A stretch of 64,000 bases of DNA. Source: Notoacmeibacter ruber (lineage in GTDB: Bacteria; Pseudomonadota; Alphaproteobacteria; Rhizobiales; Rhizobiaceae). The notes under the pieces were generated by a model. The model ran no database searches. It saw only the letters and a list, made by a program, of their open reading frames with translations, and was not told where the DNA came from. Below are positions 25,674-34,498 of the stretch, in pieces. The stretch covers positions 1,536,501-1,600,500 of the forward strand of contig NZ_RCWN01000001.1 of NCBI RefSeq assembly GCF_003668555.1, in the 5' to 3' direction. The first letter of the stretch is position 1; every line of letters begins with the position of its first letter. The translations under genes were made by a program, and so were the position numbers.

Positions 25674-26569
25674 CTTACCTCCTTTTGGGCAGCCAATATC
25701 CAGTTGATGACGCTTCGCCAGTCCACCATCCTGATCGGCGTGCCGTGATTGCCGCTTTCATAGCGGGTCATACGCACGGGATACGTTCCCGATGAAGAAA
25801 GGCGCCGATAGAGCTGCTCTGCGCCTTCAATCGGAAAGACGGGATCGCGGCTGCCATGCCCGATGAAGACCGGCAGCCGTTTCCGAAACGCGGCAGTGGC
25901 GGAAAAGTCGGAGCTCGATGGCGCAGCCAGATAGATCATCCCGGCGAGCCGGTCGACGGTATCGGAACGTTGAGCCAGCCGGTCGCAAATATATCCGCCC
26001 ATCGATGCGCAGGCGAGAATGACGGGAGCACCAGGCGAACGCGCAGCCAATGCCCCGATCAGCGCTGCAATCTGTGCCGCGCCTTTATCTTGGAAGTCCG
26101 CGAATGTCGGCGTGACATAGAGGCCTCCATTGCGTGCCATGAGGTTTCGAATGCGGTTGAAGTTACCGCCGAAAATAAGATCCCGGCTACCAAGTTCTTC
26201 ATCGCCGCCCTTGCCGTGCAGAAAGACTGTGATGACCGAAGCCTCATTCATCTTCCCGGTCGCGATGAAGGGCACCACCCCGTCATCGACCGGCATCGCC
26301 AGACGTCGTTCCTGCTCCCTTACCGACATATCGATATATTTGCGTTGCACGCGGCGTTCGGGAACGGCATCCCGGCCGTTGATGTCGCGCTTTTCCTGAT
26401 AATCGACGACGCGAAATGCGCCACCATCACGCTCGCCAATGACGATATTTGCAAACAGCGCATCCTTGTAGGGCGCAAGCTGCAGGCCATCCGCCATGGC
26501 TGCTGCAGGGCATGACAGCGAGATCCAGAGCAGGCCAAGCCCCGCGCTCATCGTTCTGGCTAAGCTCAT
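25670..26569 (-). CDS. Secreted alpha/beta hydrolase-like protein
   Basis: 299 residues with a Sec signal peptide (hydrophobic core followed by PAAAMADG, cleavage near residue 26), hence periplasmic. The rest has an alpha/beta-hydrolase pattern: HGKGGD oxyanion-type strand near residue 115, the nucleophile elbow ILACASMGGYI near 185 (Cys-Ala-Ser-Met-Gly, so the first small residue of GxSxG is replaced), Asp in GHGSRDPVFPIEGAEQ, and a late His in YESGNHGTP. The full Ser-Asp-His set is therefore present. Substrate unknown; the fold resembles poly(3-hydroxyalkanoate)-depolymerase or phospholipase-like esterases. It lies 106 bp after the molybdenum cofactor gene. Confidence 0.75.
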   Translation of the reverse strand: MSLARTMSAGLGLLWISLSCPAAAMADGLQLAPYKDALFANIVIGERDGGAFRVVDYQEKRDINGRDAVPERRVQRKYIDMSVREQERRLAMPVDDGVVPFIATGKMNEASVITVFLHGKGGDEELGSRDLIFGGNFNRIRNLMARNGGLYVTPTFADFQDKGAAQIAALIGALAARSPGAPVILACASMGGYICDRLAQRSDTVDRLAGMIYLAAPSSSDFSATAAFRKRLPVFIGHGSRDPVFPIEGAEQLYRRLSSSGTYPVRMTRYESGNHGTPIRMVDWRSVINWILAAQKEVR

Positions 26570-26675
26570 CGAAGCAGCATCAGATCATTCCATCGCGATG
26601 ACAAGAGGCGTGCCGCGAGACCTGACCCATGAGGATGGAAGCGATTTGCGCCGCGCTTTGACTGGGGTCCTGCCA

Positions 26676-28280
26676 TCAATCGGCAAACTTTCCACCGGCT
26701 GCCAGCAACGCTTCCGGCGTGTCGATATCCGTCAGCGCGGCCTCGCCAATATCGACCAGATCGATCGGCGCGCCACTTGCCTCGATAAGATGACGCGCAC
26801 CGGTATCTCCGGTCAGCAATGCCGCCTCCCGAACGATCCCCGGCGGAAGAATGACCGGATTGCCGGCGCGGCCCTCGCAGCTTCCGCGGATGACGGCTCT
26901 GCCCCCTCGTCGCTCGAACGCCTCGATAAGCACGTTCAGATGCCGCGTTTCCACATGAGGCATATCTCCCAAGAGGATCAGGGCTCCATGCCCCTCTTCG
27001 ATAGCCGTGAGACCGCTGCGTAGCGAACTCGCCATGCCTTCGGCAAAGTCGGTATTGTTTACGACCGTCACATCGAGCCCCGAAACCGCATCATGAATCC
27101 GCTCGGCCTCGTATCCGCAGACCAGAACAGTCTCGACCGCATCACTTTCGACCGCAATCCGGGTTGCCCGATGGACGGCGGGCTCTCCGTCGAACAAGGC
27201 CAGCAATTTGTTCCGATCACCCATGCGCCTGGACCCGCCCGCTGCCAATATGATCGCAGAGACGGGAACGTGCCGGGGACCCGTCTCTCTCGGACGCGGC
27301 CTCGTTTCGATTTCCTGCAAAAGACCGCCAACGCCCATCGCAGCGATATCGTCCGAAGATGGCGAGTGACCCGCGAGAACCCGATCGAGCACCCAATCGA
27401 AGCCATTCTCCTTGGGGCTACGCGCACACCCAGGCGCGCCGATGACGGGTTTTCCCGCCAGCGTCCCGAGCACCAGCAGATTGCCGGGGTCGACCGGCAT
27501 GCCGACGCGTTCGACGCGGCCACCAGCGCGCTCAAGCGCGGCCGGGATGATATCGTCAGTATCGGCGACCGCGCTTGCGCCGAAGACGATCAGGACATCA
27601 TGCTCAGCTTCAAGCCGCCGAAGGGCTTGGGACAACGCATCGGTTTCGTGCGGAACGCGCATTTCACGAGCGATATGACTACCGGCACGCGCCAGGCGCG
27701 CAGCGGCGACAGCCGCCGTCTTGTCGAGCATTTTTTCCGCGATGTCGGGAACACGCGTCTGAACGAGGCCGGCCCGCATGGAGCGAAACGCAGTCAACCG
27801 GATCGCGCGCGCCCCATTTGTCGCCCAGGACAAGGCTTTATCGACCATCGTTTCAGATACAAAAAACGGGATGATCTTGACCGTCGCGACCATCTGCCCG
27901 GCACGGACTGGCGCATTGTCCGGAAGTGTCGCAATGGTGATGGCGGGATCGACCGCATTGAAAGCGTTGATGATGCCGGCATTGATCGACACCAGACCAG
28001 CCCGCTCGGCATGGAGGTTCACCCGGCCCGTCGTGGCTTCGCCAGAAAAGATATCCGGTCCTTGAAATGCCGCGGCAATACGCGCAGCCGCCGCATCCTC
28101 CGTCAGGTCACCCTCATCTGCACGCGCGACGATCACTTCCTCAAAACCCGCATCCGCCAGTTTCCGCAGATTTTCGCGGTCGAGAACCGTGCCCTTGGAC
28201 AGGCGCTTATCCGCCACATTGATCGAATGAGCAAGCGTCGCGCCAGCCGCGTCTTCGATAGAGACGGAGCCGAACCGCAT
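26676..28280 (-). CDS. Molybdopterin-binding domain fused to MocA-type cytidylyltransferase
   Basis: 534 residues with two parts. The N-terminal ~330 residues include a MoaB/CinA-like molybdopterin-binding domain (FGASAVADTDDIIPAALE...GAPGCARS). Residues about 340-534 are a nucleotidyltransferase: the LAAGGSRRMGDRNKLL signature binds NTP, and LLGDMPHV supplies the metal-binding Asp. MocA-type enzymes add CMP to molybdopterin to give the cytosine dinucleotide cofactor used by the xanthine oxidase/CO dehydrogenase family. Its ATG overlaps the XdhC stop by one base, fitting cofactor maturation and insertion in one operon. Confidence 0.9.
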   Translation of the reverse strand: MRFGSVSIEDAAGATLAHSINVADKRLSKGTVLDRENLRKLADAGFEEVIVARADEGDLTEDAAAARIAAAFQGPDIFSGEATTGRVNLHAERAGLVSINAGIINAFNAVDPAITIATLPDNAPVRAGQMVATVKIIPFFVSETMVDKALSWATNGARAIRLTAFRSMRAGLVQTRVPDIAEKMLDKTAAVAAARLARAGSHIAREMRVPHETDALSQALRRLEAEHDVLIVFGASAVADTDDIIPAALERAGGRVERVGMPVDPGNLLVLGTLAGKPVIGAPGCARSPKENGFDWVLDRVLAGHSPSSDDIAAMGVGGLLQEIETRPRPRETGPRHVPVSAIILAAGGSRRMGDRNKLLALFDGEPAVHRATRIAVESDAVETVLVCGYEAERIHDAVSGLDVTVVNNTDFAEGMASSLRSGLTAIEEGHGALILLGDMPHVETRHLNVLIEAFERRGGRAVIRGSCEGRAGNPVILPPGIVREAALLTGDTGARHLIEASGAPIDLVDIGEAALTDIDTPEALLAAGGKFAD

Positions 28281-28975
28281 CAGTGTTGCGTCTCGATGCC
28301 GCGGCGACGAAACACCGCAATCATTTGGGCCAGGATCGCGACGGCGATTTCCGCAGGATTGGCCGCCCCGATATCCATTCCGATCGGTGCATCGATACGG
28401 GCGATGGCCGCGTCATCGAAACCGGCCTCCCTGAGCCGTTCGACACGCCGCCCATGCGTCTTTCGGCTTCCAAGCGCGCCGATATAGAAGCAGTTCGCTT
28501 CGAGCGCCGCCGACAGGGCCGGATCGTCGATCTTCGGATCATGTGTGATCGCCGCCAGCGCCGTATAGGCATCCAGAGGACTGTTCATCAGAACATCCTG
28601 CGGCCAATCTGCGTGCAAAGCGACATCTGGGAAGCGCTCGGGCGTTGCGAACGCAGCGCGCGGATCGATGATTTCCATCTCATAACCGGCGAGACGGGCC
28701 ATCGGCGCCAGAGCCTGCGAAATATGTACGGCACCGATCACCACAAAGCGGACCGGCGGAACATAGGGATTGAAGAAAAGGAGCTCGCCATCGATCTCCT
28801 GGCTCATCGCCTTGCCCGTTCTCAGCGCCTTGCCGGTGGCATCTCCTAGCAGGCCTTCGGGCATGGCATCTTCGAGAAAAAGCTCACGGACGCCTTCCGC
28901 TTCGGTGGAGACCGTGACCGCGCCCTTTCGACGTTGGCGCGCTTCGTTGATCTGGTTGAGAATGGACGCTTTCAC
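28280..28975 (-). CDS. XdhC/CoxI-type molybdenum hydroxylase maturation protein, C-terminal (Rossmann) part
   Basis: 231 residues from the preferred GTG at 28975. It has the XdhC Rossmann domain: VVIGAVHISQALAPMARLAGYEMEIIDPR nucleotide-binding fold and C-terminal GALGSRKTHGRRVERLREAG...APIGMDIGAANPAEIAVAILA motifs. XdhC proteins bind and insert sulfurated molybdenum cofactor into xanthine dehydrogenase-like enzymes. A longer frame to 29023 overlaps the preceding gene and is less likely, because the GTG lies just 5 bp after that gene's stop. The protein is normally continuous with the domain encoded upstream; here the two halves are separate genes. Confidence 0.85.
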   Translation of the reverse strand: MKASILNQINEARQRRKGAVTVSTEAEGVRELFLEDAMPEGLLGDATGKALRTGKAMSQEIDGELLFFNPYVPPVRFVVIGAVHISQALAPMARLAGYEMEIIDPRAAFATPERFPDVALHADWPQDVLMNSPLDAYTALAAITHDPKIDDPALSAALEANCFYIGALGSRKTHGRRVERLREAGFDDAAIARIDAPIGMDIGAANPAEIAVAILAQMIAVFRRRGIETQH

Positions 28976-28980
28976 AATCG

Positions 28981-29316
28981 TCAGCCCAATGGTTCGATGA
29001 GAACGCGAATGCGTCCGCCGCAAGAAAGCCCGACCCGCCAGGCGGTCTCGTCGGCAACACCGAATTCCAGCGTCTTCGGCTCGGCCCGTCCGATCACATC
29101 GACCGCTTCTGCGACGACAGCGCCTTCGACGCAGCCGCCCGACACGGACCCTTCAAACTCACCATCCTCCGTGATGGCCAGATGACTTCCGGCCGGGCGT
29201 GGCGCCGAACCCCAGGTCTCTATGACCGTTGCAAGGGCAACCCCTTTTCCTTCCGAAAGCCAGCTTTCAGCGGCCAGTAACGGGTCATGCGTTTGATAGG
29301 CGGCGTCTTCCGGCAT
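28981..29316 (-). CDS. XdhC/CoxI-type maturation protein, N-terminal part
   Basis: A 111-residue XdhC_CoxI domain. The conserved block ALATVIETWGSAPRPAGSHLAI and the Cys motif SVSGGCVEGAVV near residue 60, plus the second Cys in GLSCGGRIRVLIEP, are those of the N-terminal half of XdhC, whose cysteines handle the sulfido-molybdenum centre. It overlaps the coxE stop by 32 bp and is followed by the second XdhC half after 5 bp. In full XdhC proteins both parts are fused. Confidence 0.87.
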   Translation of the reverse strand: MPEDAAYQTHDPLLAAESWLSEGKGVALATVIETWGSAPRPAGSHLAITEDGEFEGSVSGGCVEGAVVAEAVDVIGRAEPKTLEFGVADETAWRVGLSCGGRIRVLIEPLG

Positions 29317-30703
29317 GATGGGTCTCCTTGCCTGTAAAGGAATAACGGTGCGGCTCGACGGGCCGGCCTTCCATCATCCATGGTCGCGGGTCGGCCTCAC
29401 CCGCCTTCAATTGCCCGGACAATGCAGCGCACAGTCCCGCGAGGCTTTCAAGATTATGCACCGGACGAAACTCATCAACGAAAGGCAGCATGGCGCGCAC
29501 GCCTGCTGCCCTCGCCTCGAACCCATCAAATCGCAGAAGCGGGTTGAGCCAGATGAGGCGCCGGCAACTCTTCTGCAAGCGCTCCATCTCACGTGAGAGG
29601 GTCTCGCTGCCCTCACGTTCGAGACCGTCCGTTATGAGCAGTAGAACAGCCCCCTGCCCCAAAACTCTGCGGGACCAATCGCGATTGAAGCGGTGCAACG
29701 TCTCGCCGATCCGAGTGCCTCCCGACCAGTCCTTCACACTCGCAGCAACGTCCGCCAGCGCCTCATCGGGGTCTTTGTGGCGCAGTTGGCGGCTGAGATT
29801 GGTGAGGCGCGTTCCGAAAACGAAGGAGTGGACGGTGCGTTGGTGGCCGAGAGCATGAAGGAAGTGGAGGACCACACGGCTATACTGGCTCATCGAACCC
29901 GAAATATCGCACAGAGCCACGAGAGGCGGGTGAACCGCCTTCTGTTTCTTGTAACGCGGAAGGATGATATCGCCGCCGCTGCGCATGGCGTGGCGCATGG
30001 TCGATCGCCCATCGAATCGATGACCGCGCGAATTCGGTCGAAAACGCCGCGTCGGTACTTCGTCCATCGTGAGCCGCAACTCGGCAATCGAGCGGCGCGT
30101 CTCGGCAAGTTCCGCCGCCGTCATCTGGGCGAAGTCCTTCTCGCGGAGAATCTCGTTGCCGGACACCGTATGCCGGGCATCAACCTCGATCTCCGGCTTC
30201 TCGCGTACAGGTTGGGCGCTATGGTGTTTTTCAAACAGCGCTTCGCTGACCCGCTGCTCCGCTGCTTTCGGCTTTTGCGGCTCGATTTCCTTGCGCATGG
30301 TCGGCGAGAACATCGCAATCATCTTTTCCATCAGCTCTCGCGAGCGCCAGAACAGCCGAAACGCTTCGTCGAATGTGGCATGGTCTTCACGGCGCTTCAC
30401 AAAGACGGCATGCAACGTCCAGTAGAAATCGCTTCTGCTGCCGATGCCCGCCGCCATAACGGCCTCGATCGCCGTCACAACCGATGACGGCCCCACCTTC
30501 ATGCCCGCCTTGCGCAATGTACGGCCGAAATGGACGATATTATCGGCGAGTTTGCTGTGCTCCGGCGAATTGACGAGCATTCCCTCCAAGGATGGGCCGA
30601 ATGTTCCCATCCCGCTGGTTGTATCGTCGTTCGGAACCCTGCCGCCCGGCTCTGTCAGGTTTGCGGCACTACCGAATTTTGGAGCGTCTTCGGAGCCGGC
30701 CAA
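29285..30703 (-). CDS. VWA domain-containing CoxE-like protein
   Basis: Up to 472 residues; a CoxE-type maturation factor. The C-terminal von Willebrand A domain has the MIDAS motif DISGSMSQYS (D-x-S-x-S), and the preceding region (FGRTLRKAGMKVGPSSV, WTLHAVFVKRREDHATFDEAFRLFW) is typical of CoxE. In carboxydotrophs CoxD (MoxR) and CoxE cooperate to assemble the CuSMoO2 site of CO dehydrogenase. The frame opens with a TTG at 30703, six bases after the MoxR stop; the ATG at 30610 (Met32) is a realistic alternative. It is co-transcribed with moxR and xdhC. Confidence 0.88.
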   Translation of the reverse strand: MAGSEDAPKFGSAANLTEPGGRVPNDDTTSGMGTFGPSLEGMLVNSPEHSKLADNIVHFGRTLRKAGMKVGPSSVVTAIEAVMAAGIGSRSDFYWTLHAVFVKRREDHATFDEAFRLFWRSRELMEKMIAMFSPTMRKEIEPQKPKAAEQRVSEALFEKHHSAQPVREKPEIEVDARHTVSGNEILREKDFAQMTAAELAETRRSIAELRLTMDEVPTRRFRPNSRGHRFDGRSTMRHAMRSGGDIILPRYKKQKAVHPPLVALCDISGSMSQYSRVVLHFLHALGHQRTVHSFVFGTRLTNLSRQLRHKDPDEALADVAASVKDWSGGTRIGETLHRFNRDWSRRVLGQGAVLLLITDGLEREGSETLSREMERLQKSCRRLIWLNPLLRFDGFEARAAGVRAMLPFVDEFRPVHNLESLAGLCAALSGQLKAGEADPRPWMMEGRPVEPHRYSFTGKETHHAGRRRLSNA

Positions 30704-30708
30704 ACCAC

Positions 30709-31623
30709 TTACTCCGCCGCCGAGAGTTCGCGTTTCACCTCACCCAGTATGTCTGCCGCTTCTCCCTCGGAAAGACGCTGGATGTCATCCTGGTACTTGA
30801 GAAGAACCCCAAGCGTGTCGGAAACGGTTTCAGGATCAATCGCCATCTTGTCGAGTTCGATCAGGGCGGTAGCCCAATCGATCGTTTCGGCCACGCCCGG
30901 CACCTTGAAGAGATCCATTTCGCGAAGCCGCTGGACGAAGGCTACCACTTCGGCCGCGAGCTTCTCCGAGGCATCGGGCACACGACGGGAGACGATCTCC
31001 AGTTCACGGTCGGCCGAGGGATAATCAACCCAGTGATAGAGACAGCGCCGCTTCAGCGCGTCGTGGATCTCGCGCGTCCGGTTAGTGGTGATGATGACAA
31101 TCGGAGGTTCATCGGCCCTGATTGTGCCGAGTTCGGGCACCGTGACCTGAAAATCCGACAGGATCTCCAATAGAAACGCCTCGAAGGCCTCATCCGTCCG
31201 GTCCAGTTCGTCGATCAGAAAGATGGGGGGACCTTCCGCCTGCGGCTCCAGAGCTTCCAGCACAGGCCGTCGGATCAGGTAACGTTCCGAGAAGACGTTG
31301 TCTTCCAGATCATCGCCGATCGCTCCACCACTCGCCTCGGCGGCACGGATGGCGATCATCTGCGCCGCATAATTCCACTCATAGACCGCCGAGGAGATAT
31401 CCAGCCCTTCATAACACTGCAGGCGGATGAGTTTGCGCCCCAGACCGGCGGAAAGGACCTTCGCGATCTCGGTCTTGCCGACCCCGGCCTCGCCTTCCAG
31501 AAAAAGCGGCCGCTTCATTCGCATGGAGAGATAGAGAACCGTCGCCAGCGAGCGATCCGCGACATAATCCTGACGGGAAAGGAGATCCTGCGTCTGGTCG
31601 ATGGAGCGCGGCAGATCGATCAT
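30709..31623 (-). CDS. MoxR-family AAA+ ATPase (CoxD-like)
   Basis: 304 residues. Walker A GEAGVGKT spans residues 44-51, Walker B is IFLIDELDRTD near 120, and the sensor and Arg-finger region follows (ITTNRTREIHDALKRR). MoxR ATPases are chaperone-like, working with VWA partners; with the CoxE-like gene directly downstream this corresponds to CoxD of CO dehydrogenase-type clusters. Its ATG overlaps the flavin reductase stop by 4 bp (31620-31623), so the three genes form one translationally coupled operon. Confidence 0.92.
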   Translation of the reverse strand: MIDLPRSIDQTQDLLSRQDYVADRSLATVLYLSMRMKRPLFLEGEAGVGKTEIAKVLSAGLGRKLIRLQCYEGLDISSAVYEWNYAAQMIAIRAAEASGGAIGDDLEDNVFSERYLIRRPVLEALEPQAEGPPIFLIDELDRTDEAFEAFLLEILSDFQVTVPELGTIRADEPPIVIITTNRTREIHDALKRRCLYHWVDYPSADRELEIVSRRVPDASEKLAAEVVAFVQRLREMDLFKVPGVAETIDWATALIELDKMAIDPETVSDTLGVLLKYQDDIQRLSEGEAADILGEVKRELSAAE

Positions 31624-32213
31624 CCACGACCACTCCCCGATGCGGTCATCTTTTGCTCCTCCTCCGGCGAGAGAAGGCGATAGCCCCGATTGTAATAGAT
31701 CAGCGGTGCAAGGCTGGGACCGATTGCGAGAGCCGCCACCCGCCCGAAAAGAACGCGATGGGTGGCATGATCGTGCACATGCTCGATTTCACAGTCGAAA
31801 ACGGAGGCTGCATCTGAAAGCACGGGCGCGCCCGTCTCGAGTGTCGTCCAGTCCCCACGTGCAAAACGCGCATCCTGGGGCTCCTTCGTGAAGCCTGCGA
31901 AGGCATCGGCCAGATCCATCTTGCCGCTCGGCAGTGTATTGAGCGCGAACCGGCCATTCTCGATGAAAGCGTCATTGGCTGGATTATGCCGGTTGAGACA
32001 GACCAGCACTGTAGGCGGATCGTCCGAAACGGAACAGCCGGCAATGATCGTCACACCACGCTTTCCCGCGTCTCCATCCGTTGTCACGACATGAACAGCG
32101 CCGGCAAATCGCGCCATCGCATCACGATAGGAGTTCGGATCGACGTCTCGACTGACAAGCAAGGGCCACCTTTGCGCTGAGTGTTCACTTTCCTCTAGCG
32201 GAAAGCCATTCAT
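31620..32213 (-). CDS. Flavin reductase family protein (RutF/HpaC-like)
   Basis: 197 residues from the ATG at 32213. It has the flavin reductase split-barrel: YRDAMARFAGAVHVVTTDGD at the start, GVTIIAGCSVSDDPPTVLVCLN, and NGRFALNTL. Members reduce FMN/FAD with NAD(P)H for partner monooxygenases or act in cofactor delivery. The open frame extends upstream to 32543 but that part is an antisense shadow of the P1 peptidase gene, so it is rejected. It is the first gene of the leftward Mo-hydroxylase maturation operon, next to a divergent P1 peptidase. Confidence 0.88.
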   Translation of the reverse strand: MNGFPLEESEHSAQRWPLLVSRDVDPNSYRDAMARFAGAVHVVTTDGDAGKRGVTIIAGCSVSDDPPTVLVCLNRHNPANDAFIENGRFALNTLPSGKMDLADAFAGFTKEPQDARFARGDWTTLETGAPVLSDAASVFDCEIEHVHDHATHRVLFGRVAALAIGPSLAPLIYYNRGYRLLSPEEEQKMTASGSGRG

Positions 32214-32346
32214 AACTGCCCCGGCATATAGGAAGTGGAGCGGAGGGCTCAATGCCGGCAAGAGCCCTAGACAATCTGGCGGTAAGGAATTGAAAATTCT
32301 AGTGTCGGGACGACAGACTGCTCCAGGCAGCGAAACGGAGAGATGA

Positions 32347-33339
32347 ATGAAAGCTGGACCCCGCAACACGATAGCGGATATTGCCGGCATCCTTATCGGC
32401 CACGCCTCCGATGAGAGCGCCAAGAGCGGCGTGACGGTCCTGCGCCCGCCGGCCCCGTCGATCGCTGCTGTGCATGTTGCCGGCGGCGCTCCGGGCACGC
32501 GAGAGACCGACCTGCTAGCCCCGGAAAATACTGTCGAACGCATTCACGCGCTCGTCCTTTCCGGTGGCTCGGCCTTTGGCCTTGCCGCGGCCGACGGGGT
32601 GATGAAAGGACTTGCCGATCAGGGTGAAGGATACGCGGTTGGCCCTCACCACGTCCCAATCGTGCCGGCAGCAATCATTTTCGATCTCATGGCAGGCGGC
32701 GACGGCTCCCGACCTGACTACGCCGGGCTCGGCCACCAAGCGCTGGAAAACGCTTCTTCCGACGTCGAGCTCGGTTCCGTCGGCGCTGGCACCGGTGCCA
32801 TGACAGCGACGGTACGCGGCGGCATCGGCTCTGCGTCCTCCATCGTCGAGGGCGCCGGAACGATCGGTGCGTTGGTCGCGGTCAATGCGCTTGGCAATCC
32901 GCTTGTCGGGTCGAGCCGCCATTTCTGGGCCGCTCCCTTCGAAGAGCAGGGCGAGCTCGGATATCTCGGATGGCCCGCGCTGATGCCCGAAGACGCCGCA
33001 AAAATCACGCTGAAGCATCGCCCTGTGCCACCAAACGCCAATACCACCATCGGCGTGGTTGCAACGGATGCGGCCCTGACGAAGGCCCAGTGCAAGCGTC
33101 TGGCGATCGCCGCTCATGACGGATATTCACGCGCCTTGTGGCCATCTCATACGCCCATGGACGGCGATCTTGTCTTTGCCCTTTCGACGGCCGAGCCGGG
33201 CAGAAAGGCGGTCGAGACAGAGGAAATGATCGATCTTTGCGCGGCTGCGGCATCGACGATGGCGAGAGCCATTGCGCGAGGCGTATACGAAGCGACGTCC
33301 ATGCCGGGCGATCCAAAGCCGGCCTGGAGAGAGCTTTAG
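32347..33339 (+). CDS. P1 family peptidase (DmpA/NylC-like N-terminal nucleophile hydrolase)
   Basis: 330 residues. The self-cleaving hydrolase fold is shown by the LSGGSAFGLAAADGVM segment near residue 75 and the cleavage region PNANTTIGVVATDAALTKAQ near residue 238. By family knowledge, Asn-Thr here would be the processing site and Thr the new N-terminal nucleophile, as in NylC, rather than Ser as in DmpA. Family enzymes remove N-terminal residues, act on beta-peptides or hydrolyse nylon oligomers; the substrate is unknown here. It is divergent from the flavin reductase operon. Confidence 0.88.
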   Translation: MKAGPRNTIADIAGILIGHASDESAKSGVTVLRPPAPSIAAVHVAGGAPGTRETDLLAPENTVERIHALVLSGGSAFGLAAADGVMKGLADQGEGYAVGPHHVPIVPAAIIFDLMAGGDGSRPDYAGLGHQALENASSDVELGSVGAGTGAMTATVRGGIGSASSIVEGAGTIGALVAVNALGNPLVGSSRHFWAAPFEEQGELGYLGWPALMPEDAAKITLKHRPVPPNANTTIGVVATDAALTKAQCKRLAIAAHDGYSRALWPSHTPMDGDLVFALSTAEPGRKAVETEEMIDLCAAAASTMARAIARGVYEATSMPGDPKPAWREL

Positions 33340-33349
33340 GAGATCCGCG

Positions 33350-33700
33350 TTGGCTGTTTTGCGCATCGTCCCCAACATTCTGGCAGACGATCCGGCAGAA
33401 GCTCAAAGATTCTACGGCGATCTGATCGGGCTTGAGCTGCCCTTCGACATGGGCTGGATACGGACCTACCAATCAGGACAAAGGAGCCACCCGCAGGTAA
33501 CGTTTGCGACCGAGGGCGGGTCTGGCACACCCCTCCCCGCTATCTCGATTGAAGTAGATGATTTCGATGAGGCCGTTCGGCGCTTCGAGGCAGCAAATAT
33601 TGCTTTAGAATATGGGCCGGTGGACGAGCCGTGGGGCGTTCGTCGGTTCTTCGCCCGCGATCCGTTTGGCACGCTCATCAACATCGTAACGCACGATTGA
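33350..33700 (+). CDS. VOC (glyoxalase/bleomycin resistance) family protein
   Basis: A 116-residue single vicinal oxygen chelate-type fold. The pattern IVPNILADDPAEAQRFYGDLIGLEL and the later VDDFDEAVRRFEAANIALEYG...PWGVRRFFARDPFGTLINI are typical of the glyoxalase/dioxygenase superfamily. The longer open frame upstream is a shadow in the P1 peptidase gene; the TTG at 33350 follows TTAGGAG at good distance and is the likely start, 10 bp after the preceding stop. Probably co-transcribed with the peptidase. Substrate unknown. Confidence 0.82.
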   Translation: MAVLRIVPNILADDPAEAQRFYGDLIGLELPFDMGWIRTYQSGQRSHPQVTFATEGGSGTPLPAISIEVDDFDEAVRRFEAANIALEYGPVDEPWGVRRFFARDPFGTLINIVTHD

Positions 33701-33780
33701 GCGCCGACTCCTTTCTTGTCCGCTTCGGCAGGCTCTGCTAGGCGGTCAGCATCCTGCCGGCCATCTTCAAAGGACATCCA

Positions 33781-34464
33781 ATGACCGCCCGCCCGCTCGT
33801 CATCGCTCCCTCCATCCTGTCGGCCGATTTTTCGAGAATCGGCGAAGAGGTAAAGGATGTTGTCGAGGCCGGCGCCGATTGGGTGCACCTTGATGTGATG
33901 GATGGCCATTTCGTACCGAACATCACCTTCGGCCCGCCTGTGGTCAAAGCACTGCGCCGCTGGACTGATGCGTCCTTCGACTGCCACCTCATGATTGCGC
34001 CAGCCGATCCCTACCTTGCAGCCTTTGCCGATGCCGGATGCGATATCATAACCGTCCACGCGGAGGCCGGCCCGCATCTGCATCGCTCGCTGCAGACCAT
34101 CCGCAACCTCGGAAAGAAGGCTGGCGTGTCACTCAATCCGGCGACCCCGGAAAGCGTGATCGAATACTGTCTCGATGTTGTCGATCTCATACTGGTCATG
34201 AGCGTCAATCCCGGCTTTGGCGGGCAGAAGTTTATCGAAAGCCAGGTCGAGAAGATCCGGCGCATCAAAGCCATGATCGGCGACCGGCCAATCGATATCG
34301 AAGTCGATGGCGGCGTGACGCCCGACACCGTGGGCTCGCTCGTGAGCGCCGGCGCCAACGCCTTTGTTGCCGGTTCGGCTGTCTTCAAGGGCGATGGAAA
34401 GCCGGCTTACGAAGCCAACATTGCAGCTATTCGCTCCTCCGCGCAGGCGAGACTTGCTATATGA
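33781..34464 (+). CDS. rpe: Ribulose-phosphate 3-epimerase
   Basis: 227 residues, interconverting ribulose 5-phosphate and xylulose 5-phosphate in the pentose phosphate and Calvin cycles. The TIM-barrel motifs are intact: SILSADF with catalytic His and Asp nearby ([12 protein letters not shown]), the DCHLMI block, [12 protein letters not shown] and the phosphate-binding C-terminus VDGGVTPDT plus GSAVFKG. It sits near purB and the purine genes, a common core neighbourhood in this order; the short membrane protein gene follows. Confidence 0.96.
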   Translation: MTARPLVIAPSILSADFSRIGEEVKDVVEAGADWVHLDVMDGHFVPNITFGPPVVKALRRWTDASFDCHLMIAPADPYLAAFADAGCDIITVHAEAGPHLHRSLQTIRNLGKKAGVSLNPATPESVIEYCLDVVDLILVMSVNPGFGGQKFIESQVEKIRRIKAMIGDRPIDIEVDGGVTPDTVGSLVSAGANAFVAGSAVFKGDGKPAYEANIAAIRSSAQARLAI

Positions 34465-34498
34465 CGGGATCGGTCTGCCGAGCCATGTCCGGTCGGAA

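Noticed and set aside
32214-32543. Upstream extension of the flavin reductase frame
   Set aside because: It overlaps the divergent P1 peptidase gene; the family starts at the ATG at 32213.
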